Shown piece by piece: positions 1 to 5,816 of a stretch of DNA of 10,045 nt. Numbering within the stretch: the stretch's first letter is position 1; each line of letters opens with the position of its first letter. The stretch is from Endozoicomonadaceae bacterium (GTDB lineage Bacteria > Pseudomonadota > Gammaproteobacteria > Pseudomonadales > Endozoicomonadaceae), in the NCBI GenBank assembly GCA_023146365.1, contig JAGLCE010000164.1, positions 1 to 10,045 of the forward strand, given 5' to 3'. The notes below the pieces were generated by a model. The model saw only the letters and a program-made list of their open reading frames with translations, was not told the origin of the DNA and did not search any database. The translations under genes were made by a program, and so were the position numbers.

Positions 1-166
1 CACCGTTTTTATAGCGATTGATCCACTGGTAGACTATTTTCTTGGAGGTTCCGTATTTGACGGCAACGGCGGGGGCGCTCAGGCCTGAAAGCCACACATT
101 AATGGCTTCGAACCGAATGCGTTCGCGAACTTCATGGGATATTTTACGACCGTCGACCTTGCTCAT
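1..166 (-). CDS. IS630-family transposase, N-terminal part (runs off the window)
   Basis: The minus strand from the ATG at 166-164 is open to the left edge and gives the first 55 residues, beginning MSKVDGRKISHEVRERIRF. Residues about 28-53 (SAPAVAVKYGTSKKIVYQW and on) form a helix-turn-helix of the type at the start of IS630/Tc1-mariner transposases, where it binds the element ends. A ribosome site GAGGT (171-175 in complement) lies 4 bases before the ATG and supports this start. The DDE catalytic part, if present, is outside the window, so it cannot be judged whether the element is intact. The family call rests on the HTH pattern and the typical N-terminal wording; another HTH-first transposase family is possible. 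Confidence 0.68.
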   Translation of the reverse strand, partial: MSKVDGRKISHEVRERIRFEAINVWLSGLSAPAVAVKYGTSKKIVYQWINRYKNG

Positions 167-281
167 TACTACCTCAACTCTACTGAAGGTCGACTATCAT
201 ACGTCTAAGGTCACCTATAAATGACTGCCATCAATACTTGGGCTGATTAATATATGATCATGTTTTTGTCCTGCCGTGCCG

Positions 282-299
282 TGCCAACATAGCTGTCGC
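282..299 (+). repeat. Solitary IS3-type terminal repeat, copy A
   Basis: TGCCAACATAGCTGTCGC matches the end repeat at 5120-5137 (TGTCAACATAGTTGTCGC) at 16 of 18 positions. It also matches the complement of 5658-5676 apart from one inserted base and a few changes. It reads inward toward the possible transposase relic at 361-450, so I interpret it as the left end of a second, more eroded copy of the same element. No matching right end was found between 450 and 1260. Confidence 0.55.
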
Positions 300-360
300 C
301 TCTTCTACCCGTTATAACTTAAACAAGGGAATGACCAGCACAATAAAAGAGGGCAATCCA

Positions 361-450
361 ATGACTCACTACTCGAAAAAGCTTAAAAGAGTCCGTCATT
401 TAGAGAATAATGCTACTCTGCAGTGTGTTATTCGTTTAATTAGCATGTGA
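361..450 (+). pseudogene. Possible relic of IS3-family orfA start
   Basis: A 29-codon reading frame starts with MTHYSKKLKRVRHLENNAT, preceded by an AGAGGG ribosome site about 8 bases upstream. IS3-family OrfA proteins often begin with M-x-x-Y-S-x-x-(L/F)-K and continue a few residues later with P-N-N-A, which the ENNAT stretch could echo after a small deletion. It sits about 60 bases inside the solitary terminal repeat at 282-299, where an orfA would be expected. The frame stops at 448-450 and no later transposase motif follows. The match is short, so the call is tentative; it could be a chance ORF. Confidence 0.3.
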
Positions 451-963
451 AACTAGTGTCTCGGACATAATACCGTACCGTTGACGAAAGCAAGTATTAC
501 TTCAAGGAGTGCCTGTGTCTAGTGATAGTAAAAATAGATCTATGGCGTGTTTAAATCTAGCTTGTAATGAGCATTGAAATAGCTGCATCACATGAAGCTT
601 ATTTGATTAAATACGCAGTAAAAAAGGTCTGCTTGATGAACCAATCCTGTAGAGGGAGGATGCTTTTATCTGCCGTCGTTTAGCCAGCCAGCCCAAATCT
701 AAAAAGAGTCCGTCTGATAAACACAACAGAAACGGACAGACGATTAAAACCTAGTGGGTAAACTCAAAACGTAAGCATCAAGGTATTAACAGAAACTGTC
801 GTATTGTTGGTACTTTAAAAAAGGATTGGGTAATCTGAGGGCAGAGGGCGATTAACCACCCATTCTAATCGACAAAACATTGCCAGTCTGATCAACGAGT
901 GAAGCTACACGGTGGTACATTAGTTAGGATCGGCTCAACATAGAGAGTACTTCGATTTGATGA

Positions 964-984
964 GCTTGACTTACTGTGTCAAGC
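964..984. promoter_or_regulatory. Perfect 7-bp inverted repeat, possible operator or hairpin
   Basis: GCTTGAC (964-970) and GTCAAGC (978-984) are perfect reverse complements separated by TTACTGT. No T-run follows, so it does not look like a terminator. It lies about 280 bases before zntA, too far for a standard MerR-type promoter operator of that gene. It overlaps the start of the small ORF at 960. Confidence 0.25.
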
Positions 985-1187
985 AAGGCGTTGCGATCAA
1001 ACAGCCCACAGAGAACAACCTCTGGGTCAATGCATCTAAATATGGCGAAAAATACGAATTAACTAAGCATAGAGCAAAATATGGTTTCATCTTGATCTAT
1101 TGAAGCAAGTTTAACCAGAAAAAATTCAACATTTGTTGGGTAGCTTTGTGAGAATATTGTTTTTAATATCATGCAAAGCTCTTGAGT

Positions 1188-1207
1188 ACTATACGTTGAT
1201 TTATAGT
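1188..1207 (+). promoter_or_regulatory. ACTATA-N8-TATAGT dyad upstream of zntA
   Basis: A 20-bp dyad with perfect 6-base arms (1188-1193 and 1202-1207) lies 54 bases before the chosen zntA start. ZntR/CadR/PbrR regulators of the MerR family bind dyads of about this size, some with ACTATAG-like arms, between -35 and -10 boxes. The flanking boxes here are poor and a GAGGA that could serve a GTG start at 1220 follows directly, so the regulatory reading is only a suggestion. Confidence 0.22.
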
Positions 1208-1261
1208 GAGGATGCTGTAGTGAAATCATATTGTGCAAGTGGCTATTGCAAGGGGCATGCG

Positions 1262-3520
1262 ATGGCAGGTGAAGCAATAAATGTTTTACCTATGGCCACA
1301 ACGATCTACTGCCATATTGCTGCAGATGATCACTGCCCATCTTCCCGTGATACTTGCAGAACGGGTGGAGGTGCTACCGAGGATCCTCATGATCCTAACA
1401 AGGCTGCAGAGGGAGACGGTAGCGCTGCATATACCCAACATTCTTGGTTTGTGAGTGACATTGATTGTCCAAGTTGTATCAGCAAAGTGAAAGAAACACT
1501 TAAACAGCTTGATGGCTTATTAAGCGTACAGATGACCTTTGCAACACTTCGCTTGACCGTTGAGTTTGACGCTTCCCGCCTGAATCAATCCGAAATAGAA
1601 CAGACGGTTATCGAACTTGGCTATGGACTGTCGGATGTTTCCAGAGACCTACCCCCTAATTCAGTAATGAGCAAGATTCTGCAACAGAAGCAGCTGTTGG
1701 CACTCGGTGGACTGATGATAGTCGGTGGCTTTTTTAGTTATTGTTTGCCTGACTTATCCGCCTGGGCTTTTTGGCCAGCCAGTATTTTTGGGCTACTGCC
1801 CATCGTTCGCGGTGTGCTGCGCCAGATGGAGAAAGGCCATGTCTTCGGCATAGAAACACTTATGACGGTCGCGGTTATCGGCGCTCTGGTACTGGGGGAG
1901 AGCTTTGAGGCAGCTATGGTTGTGTTTCTCTTTATGATCGGGGAGAAATTGGAGGGTTTTGCGGCAGATCGTGCACGCACTGGGGTCAAGGCGTTGATGA
2001 TGTTGACACCGGACACCGCACTCCTTATCAATGGGAGTGAGCGGCGTGAAGTCATGGCAGATAGTCTCAACCCCAAAGATATAATCGAAGTTCGCCCTGG
2101 TGACCGTCTACCGGTAGATGCCGATTTGATGAGTGATAGAGGTAGCTTCGATGAAAGCGCCCTCACAGGTGAATCACTGCCTGTTGAACGCATGGCAGGT
2201 GATCGAATTCTGGCTGGCAGTGTGGCGACGGATTGTCTTGTGCAGTTACGAGTGCAATCAAAGCCTGGCGAAAATGCGATTGATCGTATTCTCTCCCTGA
2301 TTGAAGAGGCTGAAACACACAAAGCACCTGTTGAGCGGTTTATTGATCGTTTCAGCCGCTGGTATACCCCGATGATGATGATGGTTGCAAGTCTGGTGGT
2401 CCTATTGCCGCCCTTGCTGGCGGGTCAGGCTTGGGATGTCTGGATCTACCGAGGGCTGGCTTTGCTACTGATCGCGTGTCCCTGTGCTCTCATTATCTCT
2501 ACACCTGCTGCAGTGACCTCAGCTCTGGCCGCAGCCGCTCGCAAAGGTATTCTCGTCAAAGGTGGTGCAGCCCTGGAACAGTTGGCAGATATTCGCCAAG
2601 TGGCGTTCGACAAAACCGGCACCCTGACGCTGGGTAAACCTGATGTCACTGCGGTCATTAGCTTCCACCAACCAGAAGCTGAGTGGTTATCCTTGGTTGC
2701 AGCAGTTGAAAAAGGCAGCAACCATCCGTTAGCACTGGCCATACTGGCTGAGATTGAGCGCCGTGATGTTGAAGCAGCGGTGGCGGACCATATCACCGTA
2801 CTGGCTGGGCATGGCGTTGTCGGCACAGTGAATAAACAGACAGTTCGAATCGGTTCGCCTGTAGCAATGGCTGAGGTGGTGGCCACCATGCCTGACGCAG
2901 ACAGTGAAATTGTTCGACTTGAAGAGAGTGGCAATACAGTGGCTTGTGTCAGTATCGAAGATGCTCTTGTTGGCTTGGTGGCGCTGAGCGATACCCTGCG
3001 CACAGACAGCCGTGAGGCGATTGATCGGCTCAGTATGATCGGTGTCGGAAGTGTTATGCTCACCGGTGATAACGCTCGAACGGCAGCGGCGATCGCCCGT
3101 CAGTTAAATATGGATTTTCAGGCTGAATTGCTACCGGAAGATAAGGTTCATGCGATTCGTGTACTACAGCTATCCGATTCTGTCGCTATGGTCGGTGATG
3201 GTATTAATGATGCGCCGGCCCTCAGAGCGGCGAACATCGGCATCGCTATGGGCAAGGGATCTGATGTCGCTCTGGAAACCGCCGATGCGGCGCTGACCCA
3301 TGATCGTATCCGAGAAGTCGCAGATGTTATCAGTTTATCCCGCAGAGCGATGACGGTGATTTATCAAAATATTACGTTGGTGCTCGCTCTGAAGGTGGTC
3401 TTTCTCGTCACCAGTTTGATGGGAATAACTGGGTTGATGATCGCTGTTCTCGCAGACAGTGGCGCCACTGTTTTAGTGACAGCCAATGCGCTTCGCTTGT
3501 TACGCAAGCAGACTGACTAA
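1262..3520 (+). CDS. zntA: Zn(II)/Cd(II)/Pb(II)-exporting P1B-type ATPase ZntA
   Basis: Inner-membrane pump that uses ATP to expel Zn, Cd and Pb from the cytoplasm. From the ATG at 1262 it has 752 residues (E. coli ZntA 732). The order is: a Cys/His-rich tail (C17, H18, H24, C25, C32); one heavy-metal-associated domain with DCPSC (C69, C72); four membrane helices (about 145-229); actuator TGES (302-305); two helices with the metal-site CPC (406-408); phosphorylation DKTGT (450-454, D450); nucleotide-site HP (488-489); TGDN (601-604) and GDGIND (645-650). Two final helices carry K711 and the ZntA-specific ADSGATVLVTANALRLL with D732. All catalytic residues are present. Start: AAGGGG at 1250-1255 supports ATG 1262. 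Alternatives are GTG 1220 (GAGGA 7 bases upstream) and ATG 1292, which would place the DCxxC cysteines at 59 and 62 as in E. coli. The frame is open back to a TTG at 1133 with no ribosome site. No merR-type regulator is adjacent. Confidence 0.95.
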   Translation: MAGEAINVLPMATTIYCHIAADDHCPSSRDTCRTGGGATEDPHDPNKAAEGDGSAAYTQHSWFVSDIDCPSCISKVKETLKQLDGLLSVQMTFATLRLTVEFDASRLNQSEIEQTVIELGYGLSDVSRDLPPNSVMSKILQQKQLLALGGLMIVGGFFSYCLPDLSAWAFWPASIFGLLPIVRGVLRQMEKGHVFGIETLMTVAVIGALVLGESFEAAMVVFLFMIGEKLEGFAADRARTGVKALMMLTPDTALLINGSERREVMADSLNPKDIIEVRPGDRLPVDADLMSDRGSFDESALTGESLPVERMAGDRILAGSVATDCLVQLRVQSKPGENAIDRILSLIEEAETHKAPVERFIDRFSRWYTPMMMMVASLVVLLPPLLAGQAWDVWIYRGLALLLIACPCALIISTPAAVTSALAAAARKGILVKGGAALEQLADIRQVAFDKTGTLTLGKPDVTAVISFHQPEAEWLSLVAAVEKGSNHPLALAILAEIERRDVEAAVADHITVLAGHGVVGTVNKQTVRIGSPVAMAEVVATMPDADSEIVRLEESGNTVACVSIEDALVGLVALSDTLRTDSREAIDRLSMIGVGSVMLTGDNARTAAAIARQLNMDFQAELLPEDKVHAIRVLQLSDSVAMVGDGINDAPALRAANIGIAMGKGSDVALETADAALTHDRIREVADVISLSRRAMTVIYQNITLVLALKVVFLVTSLMGITGLMIAVLADSGATVLVTANALRLLRKQTD

Positions 3521-3660
3521 ACGTGTGCGATAGCATTTATTATCTCGGGAACGGACTACAAGGATGTTGTTTTTCGAAATTATCAAACCATCCTCAATGA
3601 GCGACTGTCCATCATCGGTGGACTGTTGATCAGCGCCTCGGCGTCTGTGAATATAGAACC

Positions 3661-4062
3661 TTGGGTGCAGCAGTTCTCCATGAGATCCGTAAAGAGGCCT
3701 GGAAAAAGAGCCAGACACTGTTGGAACAGAGTGCTGTGAATGGGTACGTCGTAAAACAGAGCGAGCACCATGGGAGAGATAAAAACGAAATAAAGAGTGA
3801 ACGGTTAGCCAGCAAACCACTATTTGGCAGTGAAATTCAGACTTTCCACGGTAATTATCGTGATTGCATTCACGCACCAAAACGTGAAATTCAAGAAAAC
3901 ACTCGCAAGGTATTAGAGAGTCTTCGACAACAACAGCAATGGACCTCGGTATTGCCTAAAATCCGTAAGGAAAACGGTTTACAAGTATTGGCTGCTGCGC
4001 CACACACGCCTGCGTTAGTGGCTCAGCCAACCCATGACTCGCTGAGAATTCAGTCGGATTGA
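3661..4062 (+). CDS. Doubtful ORF of unknown function, possible gene fragment
   Basis: A frame of 133 codons beginning at TTG 3661, with no in-frame ATG and no ribosome site. The frame is open from 3601. The product is hydrophilic and basic, with an apparently helical stretch (residues about 69-107, including EIQENTRKVLESLRQQQQW) and a C-terminal Ala/Pro-rich tail. I recognise no domain. The other frames over 3520-3880 are also largely open, including the strand opposite, so openness alone is weak evidence. Its last 13 bases overlap the end of the convergent gene at 4050-4760. It may be the remaining 3' part of a larger gene, cut off on its left after zntA, or a chance ORF. Confidence 0.25.
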   Translation: MGAAVLHEIRKEAWKKSQTLLEQSAVNGYVVKQSEHHGRDKNEIKSERLASKPLFGSEIQTFHGNYRDCIHAPKREIQENTRKVLESLRQQQQWTSVLPKIRKENGLQVLAAAPHTPALVAQPTHDSLRIQSD

Positions 4063-4760
4063 CTGTACATAGATTGATCCGTCACTGGAATACCTGCAGG
4101 AGCCCAAGTATTTCGGCCTCGCGGGCAGAGACTGAGGCTGTCAAAGAGAGAATGTTCATCCTCAGTAATATGTATGTAGCTAAAAGTGTCGCTGTTGCAG
4201 TTATCCGGAAACGTGGCACATAGCAGGCACTGGGCGAGGCTTTTCATGGACTGGCTCAGCCCATCCAGAATCATGCTACGACGAATCAAGCCAATATCGC
4301 CAGATTGTCCCGCCAGTTCAATGGCCGTTTGGCGCTGAACGGCATCTATCTGGTGTTGTAACTGATTAAGAGTCAATAGCGTTACCTGCTTCTGATCTTC
4401 GGTGCTACGTGAAACAGTTATGGCTCCACCATACGTCATGTCCGCCAGCTCTACGCCATTGCGGATGCTTGCTTCCGCGTTGGCGTCCTTCACTGCGATG
4501 TGTTGTGTCGTAATGGCTTTATGCATGTCAACAATAGCTTCGGTAATCGGAGGAAGTACCAATGTTTTGAGAAAGCCATTCATTTGAGCGGCGTGCCATT
4601 GCCCTATGTCGTTAAGAGTCTCCAGTACCTGACGTCCTTCGTCGTACTGAAGATGGCGGATATTCTGCATAAGACGCTCACGGAATTCCTCACACTGGAG
4701 AGTCTCTTCGTTTTGAGTGCTTATATCAATTGAGCCAAATGAATCCTTATTGTTCGTCAT
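4050..4760 (-). CDS. Unrecognised 236-residue mostly helical cytoplasmic protein
   Basis: The start is fixed by a strong ribosome site, AAGGAGG, 8 bases before the ATG at 4760-4758 (protein start MTNNKDSFGSIDISTQ). A longer frame from 4781 would put that site inside the gene, so it is rejected. The product has no signal peptide or membrane segment. Residues about 20-110 and 120-185 look helical (for example QVTLLTLNQLQHQIDAVQRQ), suggesting a coiled coil or helical bundle. A loop near 103-112 reads MTYGGAITVS. The C-terminal 50 residues are Cys/Ser-rich and less regular (C182, C185, C192). No family is recognised and the neighbours give no functional clue. The strong ribosome site and a TATAAT box upstream suggest it is expressed. 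Base composition resembles zntA rather than the AT-rich genes to the right. Confidence 0.7.
   Translation of the reverse strand: MTNNKDSFGSIDISTQNEETLQCEEFRERLMQNIRHLQYDEGRQVLETLNDIGQWHAAQMNGFLKTLVLPPITEAIVDMHKAITTQHIAVKDANAEASIRNGVELADMTYGGAITVSRSTEDQKQVTLLTLNQLQHQIDAVQRQTAIELAGQSGDIGLIRRSMILDGLSQSMKSLAQCLLCATFPDNCNSDTFSYIHITEDEHSLFDSLSLCPRGRNTWAPAGIPVTDQSMYSQSD
4051..4065. terminator. Small hairpin at the convergent gene ends
   Basis: CAGTC-GGATT-GACTG is a perfect 5-bp stem with a 5-base loop, lying exactly where the two convergent frames stop. It is short, moderately GC and has no strong T-run on either side, so it would at best be a weak bidirectional terminator. Confidence 0.2.
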
Positions 4761-4799
4761 GCATGGTGCCTCCTTATACATTCTAATAGCGTGCTGGCG

Positions 4800-4805
4800 A
4801 TTATA
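4800..4805 (-). promoter_or_regulatory. Consensus -10 box (TATAAT) for the 4050-4760 gene
   Basis: Reading the minus strand, TATAAT occurs 40 bases before the ATG at 4760, a suitable distance for a sigma-70 promoter with a leader of roughly 30 bases that contains the AAGGAGG site. The hexamer 17 bases further upstream (CATAAT) is a poor -35, so an activator may be needed or the match may be chance. Confidence 0.35.
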
Positions 4806-5119
4806 CTGCCTTACACGCTTTAATTATGCTGCCTAGTGCCTTGTAAAGGATTAGATCGCATAGTCCGTACAGTCTACTATACCACAACTAATAGTAGTAA
4901 TAATCAAACATCATCGTTAGAATGCCTAACAAAAAAGCAACTTCATCGATCTTCCGCTTTGTCGATTAATGTTCAGCATGTCTGCTGCGTGCTTGGGTGC
5001 AGTACCTGTGAGACAAAAACTTAGTTGTTAATAATAACCCATTAGTGTTTCTAATCCAATGTTATCATGGGGAGCTACAGTGGTGTGAAGCCGATAGTGG
5101 CTGTCGTATTGCCGATGTT
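4806..5119. other. Intergenic stretch, no gene seen
   Basis: The 62-codon frame on the plus strand at 4836-5024 begins with TTG, has no ribosome site and gives a Cys/Ser/Thr-rich chance-like product. Nothing else is supported here. Confidence 0.5.
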
Positions 5120-5676
5120 TGTCAACATAGTTGTCGCCTCAAATTAAGCGACTTTGCTTGGTGATTCGTTAGCAGACCTATCTGGATTCAGTCATAAGGC
5201 AGGTCCCGATTCCTTGTTGATCTTTTCCTCCATCGCTTAGGATGGCGCTATTTGGCTTGTCCATAGACCCTTCTCCCGATTGTCCATGAGTATTTTAGTT
5301 TCACCCCAATGCCTTTGACTCGCTGTCAGACATTTCCATCCACTGTGCTTGTGCTCTTCGTTGTAGTATTGGGTAAAACTGTGCATACACTGCGTGTTGA
5401 TTTAAGAACTGAAAATGGCTTGCGTGGATAACCATGGCGGTGCTTTAGAGTTCTCAATATGGCCTCGAAAAAATGTCCTTTCGGAGCCTATATATCGACC
5501 TTCATCCAGTGGCACAATCTGACTGAGTGAAAGACTCTTGAAACGGTCGTTGTTACAGACGTCAAGATTGCCCCTTGTTCCGCTTCAGACAGTTTGTTAA
5601 CGGGCTCAGTTCTATTAGCATTTGATCACTCGCTGACTGCCCCCGTTTAAAGAAAAAGCGACAACTATCGCTGGCA
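5120..5676 (-). mobile_element. Internally deleted IS3-family element (557 bp)
   Basis: The ends are imperfect inverted repeats: TGTCAACATAGTTGTCGC at 5120-5137 and, in complement, TGCCAGCGATAGTTGTCGC at 5676-5658. The two differ by one inserted base and two substitutions. Between them the minus strand holds broken pieces of an IS3-type transposase in the correct order. A full IS3 element is about 1.2-1.5 kb, so more than half is missing, including the first ORF and most of the DDE domain. No clear target duplication flanks it. A third copy of the end repeat sits at 282-299. Confidence 0.7.
5250..5600 (-). pseudogene. IS3-family transposase OrfB remnant, frameshifted and deleted
   Basis: Three fragments read in order on the minus strand. 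NKLSEAEQGAIL (about 5598-5563) is the usual start of the OrfB N-terminal HTH region. A one-base frameshift leads into LDVCNNDRFKSLSLSQIVP (about 5566-5510) and then DEGRYIGSERTFFR, the conserved segment seen in intact relatives as SQIVP-LADEGRYIASESTFYR. After a stop and a large deletion, FTQYYNEEHKHSG with a following LTASQRHWGE (about 5380-5310) matches the C-terminal WYNEEHRHSG-LTPAQRH block of the integrase-core domain. The DDE acidic residues up to the last part are lost, so it cannot act as a transposase. Confidence 0.7.
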
Positions 5677-5728
5677 CAGGGGGGCTCTGACAGTAGCAGT
5701 TTGATAACCGATTCGCTCACCACAATCT

Positions 5729-5740
5729 CATAAGCTTATG
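5729..5740. repeat. 12-bp perfect palindrome
   Basis: CATAAGCTTATG is its own reverse complement. It lies between the IS3 remnant and the stop codon of the 824-residue gene, about 80 bases downstream of that gene on the minus strand. It could be a protein-binding site or chance; no T-run makes it a terminator. Confidence 0.2.
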
Positions 5741-5816
5741 GGGCCTCGTGGGCCTAAAGATATCGCTTACTTGCCACTGCATAACCACTCAAAATTGGGA
5801 TATTGATTTCGTTCGC

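Larger units (their letters stand above)
451..1261. other. Eroded intergenic stretch without a convincing gene
   Basis: No frame on either strand gives a recognisable product. The longest small ORF with an ATG is at 960-1103 (plus, 47 codons, MSLTYCVKQGVAIKQPTENN and on); it has only a distant AGAGAG as ribosome site and no recognised motif. The stretch lies between an IS3-type end and zntA and may be decayed mobile-element DNA, but I could not identify its source. Two dyads in it are listed separately. Confidence 0.5.

Noticed and set aside
1738..2322. 194-codon open frame opposite zntA
   Set aside because: It is a shadow of the conserved zntA frame and has no ribosome site or recognised motif.
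2446..3063. 205-codon open frame opposite zntA
   Set aside because: Ser/Thr/Ala-rich product typical of antisense shadow; zntA motifs on the plus strand explain the openness.
3718..3739. Read-through extension of the zntA frame to a stop at 3739
   Set aside because: The ZntA protein ends normally at 3520 right after the conserved LRLL tail; the open frame that follows has no similarity I can see.
3500..3880. Minus-strand frames of 126, 62 and 61 codons after zntA
   Set aside because: Several overlapping frames are open at once, none has a ribosome site or recognised motif, and one runs into the end of zntA.
4836..5024. 62-codon plus-strand ORF
   Set aside because: TTG start without a ribosome site, and chance-like Cys/Ser/Thr-rich composition.
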